NCBI RefSeq assembly: GCF_023343835.1
Contig: NC_064449.1
Span: forward strand, 558,001-622,000
Direction: 5' to 3'
DNA from: Lagopus muta
Taxonomy: Eukaryota > Chordata > Aves > Galliformes > Phasianidae
DNA length: 64,000 nt
Within the stretch, counting starts at the first letter, position 1; every line of letters starts with the position of its first letter. This document shows positions 48,924 through 59,617 of the stretch, piece after piece. The translations under genes and the position numbers were made by a program. The notes under the pieces are model-generated. The model was not told where the DNA came from and did no database searches. It saw only the letters and a list, made by a program, of their open reading frames with translations.

Positions 48924-51900
48924 TACTTTCTGAACATTTGCAGACTCTGTTATCCAGAAATCATTTCAAAATGGTGTTATTATACACCAAATTCACTAGA
49001 AGCGTTGGACTTCTCACTTACTGAGAAAATATTTAACATATGGGAAACCATTAAAATGCTTCGTGATGAAACAAGAACCTACACAGCCTTTCCACTTGGT
49101 TCAGTTTGAGCTCAGGACTATCACAACATGCAGTGGATCCCACAGTGGCTGCAGACATACAATTCTCCTCAGAGATACCACTTGTCTGCAGGTATGTATG
49201 TTCTGCAGAGCTTTCTCCATCTTTCTCCACTATTTATTAAGATGCTTGGGCAGTTTCTTGATCCTGGTCAGGCTGTTAGTACTCAAGTCAACATCCTGAG
49301 CAAATGCAGAGAAGTTCTATTGCTGGCTTAGGCCCTGGCATGGTCAATACAAACAAGTTAGGGTGAGTTTTGAATATAAGTGGACTTAAATTTGGAAGAA
49401 ATTGGGTGATCCGGAACACTTAGGAGAAACACAGCAGGTTTTCACCACAGTTTTCAGATGAACATAAAACTATGGGCAATTCAACCATTTCTGTCATAAC
49501 ACAGACCTAAGAAATATTAAAACAGTACTTTCAAGTAACTTTTCCAAGTCTGGGGATTTGAAAATGTGATTTGTTGTAAGGCAACAGGAGAAATATTATG
49601 ACACTTTTCAGACCAGTCCTGCTGCCATTCTGACAGTCTTCAAATCCACACGTTCATCTAAAGAGAAGCATCAGCAAGTTAAAGGCTTTGGGTATAGGAA
49701 ATCAGGCCATGAAAGAGAATAAAAATATAGATGCTTCTAACGCTACATCAGCATTTTCCTTAGGTAATTTTCCTGTACCTTGCCTATTGCTTGACACATC
49801 ATTACCTGGTAATAGGTCTCTCAGCTCTGGGTGGGAACTGGTGGAAAGAGGTGCTGGGAACTTAAGGACCATGGCAAGTCGTGGGCTTAATAAAACCAGA
49901 GATGCACGTCTGGAAAAGGTAGAGCAGACATATAGAATTGCAAAAGAGGCCCTTGCTCACATGAACTGGGGCTCAGCCCTGCAAAACTGTCGAATACCTC
50001 CTGCAATGAGTGGGAGTTAGAGGTGCTTGCATGACTTTACCGGATCAGTTGCTCATTCATTGCTCGACTCCTGGTTTTACTATTCTCCTTAATGGACTCA
50101 ACTTCCTCTCTTTTCCCTGTATGAGTGCATTGAAAGGATCGGACCTCCACATGGGCTGACTCTCAATTGGAAAACACTCCATTATAATTCACAGGGAACT
50201 CTCTCATCTGCTGTCTGTGACACCTTCCCACAGAGGATGTGCTTTGTACTGTCCTGCATGGATAAAAAATATTGCAAAACAAAACAAGGACAATCATTTT
50301 CCTTGTTTAGATTTCATTGGAGCTGCCAGAAAATCCAGCTGGTTGAAACATACTACATGTGTTTTGCAACTATTTTCCTTAAAGTTTTCTTTTGTAAAAA
50401 GTCTTGAATGTTTCTTTTGCACACACAAAGAAAAATAACGCCAACAATTCTTAAGAGAATTTTTGCACTTCTCTTTCTAAACCTTTACTTCAGAAAAGAA
50501 AACTCAAAAACTTCGAACAACTCAGAGCTTACTTTCTTCTGCAGATTTTTGGTTTGAGTGAAGGTCAGAGCCTTTTAAACATTTTCACCCTTCACTGAAC
50601 AAACCTTCTGATACCGACATCTATCCACATATGAATGCATGAAACTGTTTGCTTTATCTGGGTTGCAGCCTTCCAAGACATCAAACCCTCAGCTGAGAAA
50701 TGGATGCAGCTACCCTGCCTTAGTTAGAGAAAGCACTGCAGCCAGTGACCCTGCCTGGCTTGGCAGTTCATGGAGAGAAATGCACGCCTTGAGGGACACA
50801 AAGGGCAATTGCCCCCCAAGTCACTTACTTCTCTTCAGGGGCACATGTGGGATCTGCTGCTGACTGGTTGACACATAGCTGCCTACTGCCAGAGAAGCCA
50901 AGCCTGCCAGTCCCGTTAAATATTCCTGGCACTCAGACAACCCAATATTCAATGATTAAAGAGCTTGCCTTGTTCTTTCTTTCCTCGAGACAGAAATTAG
51001 CCACCTGAGGTTTCCTCATTGCTCTCCACAATCCCAAACAATCAGAAGGCAAATTTCCAACCTCATAACCCAGACTTTGGGAGTCACTCCCTAATCTCCC
51101 TGGTTTATCAGCCACATCATGAGATTACATCATGGCCTGGTCTCACCCAGCCTAGCGCCAGCCAGCGGGCAGCCACACTGCCATTTAGGATTGCTTGTTG
51201 CTCTGTTTCTAAGGAATAAATTGAGCCTCTAGCATATGCAATGAGGCTGAGCAATGGCTGGTTAATTTTCATTTTCATTTTATTGTTAATGACCAGCTCA
51301 TATCCTCTCCTCCCTGTTCCTCCTTCCCAGCATGGGCTGACTGCTACAGCAGCAGAATTGTACCTTCTCTGGGTGCTTTCACTTTCAGCCAGGATTAACA
51401 TGGCTTCTTAGAAATCATTAATATTGCCAGCAGTGAATCTGCAAAATATGAGCATTCAAGTCCAACCGGTTTAATTTGGAAAAAGATCAAGAAGATGCAG
51501 GTTATCAGATTCTACTACATCTGAAACACTACTCCAAGTGCAGGAGCTCAGCTGCTCTAATTTGGCCCCAGTAATTTACAGGAAACATTGTGCATCCTCC
51601 CTAGTTCCTCCCCACCTTTAGAACACAGCGTTTATATATAAGGTAAAAGTGCCTCTCAGATGTACAGTTTTAAAGCCACTTCACCTGTAAGAGCTCAGCT
51701 GTTTTGCTAAAAGCTTTGCATAAATACATTTTGTTAGGGGTCTGGCAGACCTGGCAAGTCAGTGACAACACATTTCTAAGTATAAACAGGCACAATGCGG
51801 GTTCCTTGCTAGAAAGCAACATAGCTCCTACAAGATTCCTTCCCAATCTGTCAAAATTACTTCCAAGTCACAATGCCATGCCTGGAGATGCTAACAGATC

Positions 51901-52677
51901 CCCTTTGAATTTCCTGTTTCAGACTGGACCTCCTTTTGGGCTGCCTTTGTCATTCATGTATTTCAGTTGCCAGCTGCTGGAAGCAAAGATTGGGAGTGTG
52001 CCCACTGCCTAAAATTTTGCAGGTGACTTCACCTTAGCTAGTGCATCTGTGAAGTGAATCAGAAATGACAGGGAAATGAGAAGTCTCAGTCCAAAATGAC
52101 TCAGTTTTCCAATCTGAGCTCACTTTCTTCCTCCACCACTTTGCAAGGCTTTGTGGAGAAGAGAAGGGATGAGCAGAAATGAAGTTGTATACATTAATTC
52201 CAGCCTTCCTTCATGGTGTTTCAGAGTGCTGAAAGACCTCAAAAAGGCATCACACACAGCACAGCCCAGTGCCGGAGTCACTTCTGCAGCTCAGCCCTCG
52301 GCTCCCCAGCTCAGGAACTTGGCTCACCAGCCGTTTCATTACATGTGAATGGCTTTTGCATTACCAGATATCAGGCCTGTTCCTCCACCTCCCAGCCCCC
52401 CCAACACCCCATGTACCACCCCTGTCACTTCCTGCAAGCAACAGCACAAGCCTGGCTTCAACCCTCCAATTTGTCTGTTTAGTGTCTTCATACAGGAGGT
52501 AGAAAATGAAAGAAAGGCTGGGGGAAGGGGATGGGATGACTGAATGAGTAACTTGTCTCTTTAATTTCTCTGCGTGCCCCCCCATATATCCCCTGGGGAC
52601 AAAAGCTTCAAAGTGAGCTACAAATATTTACTAATTCTATTAACAGGATACAAATTGTTTTCAGGGGAGCATCAACC

Positions 52678-52900
52678 ACACAGACCCGTGTCAGTCCCCT
52701 TCTGATCACAGACCCCCGGCGCACACCCCCACACTGTGCAGCCACATGCGCTCCATGGCCGGCCGCTCCTTCCCGCCCCCCCAATTTTTCCTAAGTTCAA
52801 GATGAGTTGAAGGGTCAAAAAGGCAAAGGGTGTTTCAGAAGTTTAGCAGACAGCATTTGGTAAAGGGAAGGCAGCGAGGGGCGGGAGGGGGCGGGGGGAG
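52678..52900. promoter_or_regulatory. GC-rich patch with SP/KLF-like sites and a strong G-quadruplex motif
   Basis: CpGs are locally frequent between about 52717 and 52780 ('cccggcgcac', 'ggccggccgc', 'tcccgcccc'). At 52878-52898 the plus strand holds four G runs of 4, 3, 5 and 6 bases separated by single bases C, A and C. Short loops of this kind give very stable G-quadruplexes. The same stretch contains two GGGCGG/GGCGGG-type SP/KLF sites. The arrangement is promoter-like but no TATA, initiator or downstream exon is visible. Confidence 0.35.
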
Positions 52901-54413
52901 AGGAGAGAGGAGAAATCTGGCATGCATTAGGCTGAACAGTTCCAAACATCCATCCTCCACAGACTTGTTACTTTCTTTCTTTCTCACAAGAGGTTTTTTT
53001 TTTGTTTTTTTTTTTTTTCTTTCTTTCATAATTTGTGGTTTATTTAAGATTTTTTTTTCATATCGGCCAACAACTGTATTATAATCTCCTTCTCCCACTC
53101 TCCTATTGTGCCTGCTTGCTTCCAAAATCTCACTTGTAATAATTGACAACTCTCCTAGTGAAGCTCTCAGACACATACTACACGTGCTACCAAGTAGTTG
53201 CAAGGACAGTTGCTGGAAACCAGAAAGCTGAATAAAATGCCTTATTGTGGACAAGCAAGGTGCACAATGTGCTCAGATGCTCTATTCCCAGCAGAACTGG
53301 GGAGGGGAGGCACGGTGCTTGCATCTGGGCCCATCAAGAGCATCCCAACATTCAAATGGAATGCCAGTGGTGAGCTCTAGAAAGGAGAACAACACTCACA
53401 GCTTTAGGCAAAGGGTGCAGTTGCTGCTACAGAGTTCAATGGAGTATAATTAGAGCTAATACCAGCTAAGCCTTCGGCTCCACAAAGTCTTCCAGGATGT
53501 AATTTTCCACAGGACTTAAATGTTGACCCATATCTCGTTATGTTTTATGAGCTTCAAATAAGAGAGACACAGGCTACATATTCAGAAGAAATAATACTTC
53601 CCAAATGTCCAGCTACTTAAAGCAGATCCATCTGGTTGGATGGACAGATGACCAAAGCACTCCCAAGGATGTCAGGATGCCATCGATTGGGGTTGTTGCA
53701 TGAAACAGGACACGTCTGACCTCTGGACACTACGTTCTCCACTGAAAAGTTATGGACAGGACATCACTGTGGACAAAGTGGACACTGGACAAAGGCATGG
53801 AAAGTGACTTGTAGAAGATGTGTCCCTTTGCTAGTACCGGACTGCCAGGTGGGATGCAGGGGAGATCATTCTCCTCCCACTGAGCTGATGTCATGGGGAG
53901 GAGAAGGCTGTGCATCACTTTATTTTTTAACCTTTTCTGGCATGCCAAATATTTTCACTTTTGTTCTGGGTCAAAGAGTGCTGAGGATGCAGCAGAGTGT
54001 TCAGCATATTGTGGAGGAGCTGCTGAAGGACCTGCCTTCTGCCAACCAGATGTGAGAGATGGAAATTGTGGCACAAGCATTTGACAAAGAACAAACAACA
54101 TGACCAAAGACCCCTCCAGTATCACTTCAAATCATGTCTCTTTTCAACTCATGGGATACGAACCTGTCAGTCCTCCAGAATATTTTCTACAGCCAGGGAA
54201 CAAATAGATAAAATCTTATGTTCTAGCGGAAATCTCTTCCCTCTTCAAAAAAGAGAACTCCCCCAACTTTTGGAAGGGGGAAAGGAAAGGGCACATGCAC
54301 TGTGTGGATGATGAAAGGAAGAGCACTGCACCCTGTTGTACGTCACCCAACTTCAGTCACACGTATTTGAAGTCACGTTGCCCCTGTCTTATCACTGAGA
54401 GAAATAGGTACCT
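52901..54413. other. Unique non-coding sequence
   Basis: An interrupted T tract (52994-53027) gives artefactual poly-F and poly-K frames. 53640-54055 has an open frame on the plus strand without any recognisable domain. No gene can be supported. Confidence 0.7.
52994..53027. repeat. Interrupted poly(T) tract
   Basis: T10, G, T14 and then CTTTCTTTC form a pyrimidine-rich tract of about 34 bases. It is likely to be length-variable. Confidence 0.9.
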
Positions 54414-54457
54414 CCAAAGGGCAATTTAAATCTCAGGTGGATTGAATTGCCCTTTGG
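54414..54457. repeat. Perfect 13-base inverted repeat with 18-base spacer
   Basis: CCAAAGGGCAATT at 54414-54426 is followed, after 18 bases, by its exact reverse complement AATTGCCCTTTGG at 54445-54457. As RNA or single-stranded DNA it would fold into a hairpin with 13 perfect pairs, extendable by a T-G wobble and two A-T pairs. It is shorter than a microRNA precursor. No similar copy elsewhere in the window was noticed. Confidence 0.85.
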
Positions 54458-57400
54458 CACAAAGCAGTTCAGTAGTGCCTGAAATTAGCCAGGACGAATC
54501 TGGGCCTTAATCAGCAAATGGACTTTTCATTCCATGAGAAGTGTCAAGATTGCAAATTATTTTTCTTCCAAATGAGAACCAGAAAAACCTCACCAACATT
54601 TCACTTTTCCCATGATTTATATTTAAATTCACCTGAGCTAATCAAAATATATTTTTTCAGTCCCGTCAAAACATTCCAATTTAATTTTACACATCTTTAA
54701 TTTGTCTAAATATAAACTACATTTTAAAAATTAAAATTCCAGTTGTCCCTCCCCTGCAAAGAGAAAGAATAAACACCGTTAATTTGGAACTACTGAAGTT
54801 GGACTTCTGACATTTTTTTCCCCTCTTACATAATTTAAAACAAGAACATCTGAAAATGTAACCATTTGCACATAGAAAAATAATCAGTTTTCCATCAAGG
54901 TGATGAGTTATTGTAGAAAAAACACATACAGTGGCATTTTCTTAATCGCTTATGGTGGGCAAGACTTAATTAGCCTATAGAGGAAGGTAAGTCAAAGGCT
55001 GGATGGGGCTTTGGTGAGTGTCAGTTAACTCCAGCCCAGGATACAGAGAAGCTGAACTCTTTCCTAGCTGCGTGTGATGAGCTATGTTCCTCCTACTATG
55101 TGCTATCGTGTGTGACTGTTACTTGAGCAACATGGACCTGTTAGGAATATCAGTCTACAGCAGAAGCCTTCTAACATATACTTTAAGTGGGAAGGAGGGA
55201 GGAGAGGAAAAAAAATCTAGCACCAAATCAGTTCTCTGATAGTTTTCAAATGTTCAAAATGTCAATCTCGTGGCAACACCTGCACATGGCACACAGACCT
55301 TGGCTTTCTGGAGTCCCTGTAGCATCTTTTCAAGTAATCTACAGAATAGAAGGATGCGGCCTTGGAAAAAAAACCTCCTAAGTGCATAAACAGCTGTGGC
55401 CACATTTCCTATGTCTGACATCTCAAGGTTGCTGAAGGAGGGGAGAATGAGGACAAACAAGGCTCTGTAATAGACTCTCCACAGAAAAGTATCCTTCATG
55501 TGTTAGTTACTCTTTAAAGAGCACAGCAACTAAATTTGTAGAAAGATTTTAGTTGCTTTCTGGTAGTTTTTTGCTATAGCAGTGGGGTAGAAGATCTCCA
55601 TGCTGTCTACCTACAAACATTTTTGGGTACCTGAATATAAATGATATATAGATATTTGGGTAGATAAAGTTATGGATGTGGTAAAACACAGTAATAGAAG
55701 TATTCTCACTCATACAAGTGGACTTGTGAAGCATTAGTATGACCACAAAAGTCAAACTGATTACGAAAGTGAGAGCATTATGCTAACAGCAGATAGTCCC
55801 AAAATTAAACTGGAGCAGCTTCAGTTATGGTCATATCTACACCATCTGTACCACTTGACAACGTACCAGTACAACTGAGGCAGCAAATCATTTCCAATTG
55901 GAACCAAGCAGTCTCTCTCTTGGACGGATCCAATGACAGCACTCACCTGTGAGGTGGTGCAGTGGATCCAAGAGGCTGGCACAGTGATTAGTAGTCTGGT
56001 TAGCTCATCACAGAGCCGGAAGACATGAACACTGGTCCAAGGAGGGCTGTCTGTGCAATGCATGCTAGCACTGAGTGCAAGTCTATGAGGGGCCAGGGGT
56101 CCACAAAGACCCAGTTTGATGTCCAAAGCCAAAGCCACAGGCTGCAGGGATGAATATTGGCAGGTGGGCAAGGATGGCACCAGAAATAATGCCTTCAGCT
56201 GACAGAAAACAATCTGTCTGCTAAGAGTGATCTCAGTCACTGACTCTTAAATTTGTCTTGCTACACTCTAGAAATCCAAGCCCTGCACTCCTCATGCTTT
56301 CAAACAAAGATCACACCGAACCTGGGATGCCGATCAGAAGTACAGACAGGAATAAGTCACCTAAAGAAGGCAACTTTGAACACTGCTGAGCACTCAGTCA
56401 GGGACTGAAGAGCTACAGGGGCTGTGGCAGGTGAAGCCAGCTGTTGTGGAAAATGAGCAGAGCGTGAGGGGCTCTCCATCTATTCCCCTTGCTGGGCTCA
56501 ACTCTCCATAATCCTTAAAAAGGGAGGAAACAAAACAAAACAAAGCGTCTCTGCATCAGCCTGTTTTGGCCATACATCCTCTCCACTGCAATGGCACTCA
56601 GGCCATCGCAGCAACCCAATGAAGTGTTGCTGTAATTAAGGTTTAATGGAGCTGCAAGGCTATGTCATAGCAAAGAGCCTTATAACAGAGGTGGAATGCA
56701 ATTTACTACCCACCAGGTATAGAGCAATAAATCTGCAATATTTATTGGCAAGAGAGAGAAATGTGATCCAGAATTCCATATGCTGGGTTGGGGGAGGAGA
56801 TGAACACCACTTCCAAGGGGAAAACTTCCTCTGCTACTCTGTTGATACGTCCTGTAACCGCATTTATGTGCTGTAGCCATTCCCAAAGATCCCAAAGCAA
56901 CTTCCAGACTTTATACATGCAGCTCCAACCTGGCTGCTTCAAGGGCAGGGAGTGGCAGCTCCCTGTCGCCTGGTACCCTGTCAGTCATGGAGGAAAGGGA
57001 GCACAGCAGCCAGCACATCTGGCCAGCCCTGCATTCTTGCAATATGAGCCCCCAGGATAATGTGAACACAAAAACCTTGGGGCCAACTCTACAGCTGGTG
57101 TAAGCTAGCAAAGGCATACTGATTTGCACCCGCTGAGTGGCCGGCCTTGGGTTCTCCTCCACAACTTCTCTTGTGGGTATGCAGTAAACTGCATGCTATT
57201 CAATTTATTTTCCTCAGAAGGGGGAAAGACTGAGCAAGCTGTAGATCTGAGCCTGCTGTTCCCAAGGAAAATTCCTAGCCTGCTTCTTGAGGCCATTAAA
57301 CTATCCCTTCTGATACCGAGACCAACTCTGGGGAAACTTCTGTGGAACCCCTAGTGCAAAAAATTTGAGTCAAATCACACTGCAGTGGCATACAGAGTGC

Positions 57401-58814
57401 AATGGCACTAGGGAAGTGGTAGGATGAAGAGGCACTGACCTGTCCTTGAAACACAGAGATTCCAAAGCAGTAAATAGAGAAGATCCATGCTTCTCAAAAG
57501 TCAGACACTGCACAACAATGACTGCGCTTTCCAGCTTACACAATACACATTTTTCTCTATTAATTTGTTTTTAAGCCAAGATGAAGGGATGGGGATTCCT
57601 GTGTGTGAATGGGGCACAATGTTTTCTTTGTTGCCCGGAATTGGATGGTCAAATGTCAATAGCTGAGAAATGCTACGTTAGACAAAAACAAAATACAGAA
57701 CTACTGCCAGGTGGAAAAATAACCATAAAAAAAACCCCACAGCATCATAGTCCTAAAAGGGGCTGAGTACCTGTACTGGAGACAGTGAGAATGACAAATT
57801 GCTGGTCCGTCTCATGAGACTGAATTAGTTGTTTCCTATGTGTCCAATAGACGTTTTCTCTCTGAGCAAAACAACTAGCAGGTGGCTAGTCCTGCCTTCT
57901 GAATTGGCTGTGGCAGATGCAGGGCTGTGCCGAAGGGGAAGCTAGAGTTTCATGTCCCTTAATTCCCCGCTAGCTAACTGGGTTGTCGGAGGGTCACCAA
58001 CATTTGTTTTTCTGCATGTGTGAGTGTGTCAGAGACGGAGCAATGGGCAAGAGGGAGTTTCTCAGCAAGATTAATCCTCTACCAGAACTGGCTGTGTCCC
58101 AAGAGCGACTCTTGGAAATGCTGGCATAAATTGGCAATTAATATTGTTGCTTCAATGGAGTTTCTTGGGAAGGAACTGTTTGGCCCAGTGGGTGCTGATC
58201 CCATGGTTTATGCTCTCATTTTCCCCTTCTGAATTTTCCACATGGATTTCCTACTCATTTCTACAGTTCAAATGTTTAGGGAACAGAACTACTTCACTCT
58301 ATAGGAGTGATTCCCATCGAACACTTCAGAGAAGACGCCTTGGCAGCAGCACAACTCATACCTGGTACCAGCTATTGTACCTTCATGATAACGTTAGTGC
58401 TCTGGCTCTTTGCAGGCAGAAGGAGAGCAAGGTGACAGGGTCAGGGGTCCCTTTCTGTGGTTTCAGCATTTTAGCATGAGTGCATTGCAGTCTGACAGCA
58501 TTTCAAGATAGCGTCCAAGTTCACTGAAGACGTGCCAAGTTGATAACCTTGGCCATATCTGCTGAGGCAAAGGTTTCAAAGGCTCTTCATGACTCTGACT
58601 TTAAGTTGAAAAAGCCCATCATTTATTGTCTTAGGGAAAGAGCTTTGTTGCCAGCTGGGAGTGCACTTCAGTTGAGTAACCCTAAGAAACTGTGAATCTA
58701 CCCAGTATATGGAGTCTTGCTCTAAGAGGTGTTGCATTAGCAAGCAGCTTTTCAGTTCACTTGGCATGGCAGCATGCCTCTGTGCTGTTGGCAGATGTCC
58801 CCCAGCCTGCAGGG
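54458..58814. other. Unique non-coding sequence
   Basis: No gene can be supported. 54580-54860 is AT-rich. A 139-codon minus-strand frame (55821-56240) lacks a recognisable domain. No transposon ends, arrays or RNA genes were recognised. Confidence 0.7.
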
Positions 58815-59617
58815 GCTAGACAAATTACAGAGCTGGGCAATCACCAGCCACATGAAAGGTGGCCACAAGAGAAAGTAATGGATTCTGCACCTTGGAAGGA
58901 CAAACTTTGGCTATACACACAGACTGGTGGGTGAGACACTGTAGCAGCCCCCTTGAAAGCAATCTGGGAGTCTTGGTGAACAGCAAGTTGAACATGAGTG
59001 TATCCAGGCAGCCAGGAAGGCCTACCGTATCCTGACATGCATCAAGCATGGCATTGCCAGTTGTGTCAGAGAAGTGATTATCGCTCTCTACACTGCATTG
59101 GTGTGGCCCCACCCTGAGTAATGTGAGCAGTTCTGTGTGCCACAGAACAAAAAGGACATAAAACTACTAAAGCACATCCAAAGGAGGTCTGCAAAGATGG
59201 TGAATGGTCTGAAGGAATGATTGATTGAAGTCCCTTGGATTGTTCAGCATAGAGGAGACTAAGGGGAGACCTCATGTCGGTCTGTGGATTCCTTGTGGGG
59301 GGGGGGGGGGGAGCAGAGGGGCAAATGCTGATCTCCTCCCCCTAGTGACAAGTGATAGAACCTGAGGGAACAGCATGGAGCTGTGCCAGGGAAGGGTCAG
59401 GCTGGATATCAAGAAAAAATTCTTCACCAGAGGGTAGTTGGGCACTGGCACAGGCCCCCTAGGGAAATGGTCACAGCACCAAGCTTGCCAAGGTTTCAAG
59501 AAGTCTGGACAGTGCTTTCAGACATATAGTCTGATTTACAGGTGGTCCTGTGTGGAACCAGGAGTTGGATTTGATGATCCTTCCAACTCTGGATATTCTG
59601 TGATTCTATGGTTCTAC
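58815..59617 (+). mobile_element. CR1 LINE, 5'-truncated 3' end, older and decayed
   Basis: The longest mobile element in the window. CR1 blocks in order are 'gagctgggcaatcacc', 'tggattctgcaccttgg', 'agcaagttgaacatgag', 'gcagccaggaaggcc', 'catcaagcatggcattgcc', 'aaaaaggacataaaacta', 'ggctggatatcaagaaaaaa' and 'gaaatggtcacagcaccaagc'. The tail 'ggagttggatttgatgatcc' is followed by 'gatattctgtgattctatggttcta'. Frames are broken by indels and stops, so it is older than the copy at 18525. A run of 15 G (59297-59311) has replaced a 'gtgaggggaagagga'-type block. It belongs to a different CR1 subfamily from the other copy, judging by the 3' tail. It is inactive. Confidence 0.95.
59297..59311. repeat. 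G15 mononucleotide run inside the CR1
   Basis: Fifteen G bases in a row at the position of a naturally G-rich CR1 segment, so it arose by slippage after insertion. Such runs are length-unstable and hard to sequence, so the exact count is uncertain. Confidence 0.9.

Larger units (their letters stand above)
44611..52677. other. Unique non-coding sequence with motif-rich patches
   Basis: No gene can be supported. It contains a C-rich G-quadruplex-type stretch (45126-45157), a perfect octamer ATGCAAAT at 45631-45638, homeodomain-rich stretches (45900-46080; 46170-46400), a T run (47003-47017), (GAAAAA)n (47794-47831), A18 (48906-48923), a TATATAAG word at 51635-51642 and a C-rich stretch (52391-52422). 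The longest frame is 168 codons (45542-46048, minus) with no recognisable domain. Confidence 0.68.

Noticed and set aside
53640-54060. Plus-strand stretch that looked exon-like (several frames with few stops)
   Set aside because: No splice sites in a consistent frame and no recognisable product; the frames overlap and conflict.
55821-56240. 139-codon minus-strand open frame
   Set aside because: Considered as a possible transposase remnant, but no catalytic motif, terminal repeats or familiar sequence could be identified.
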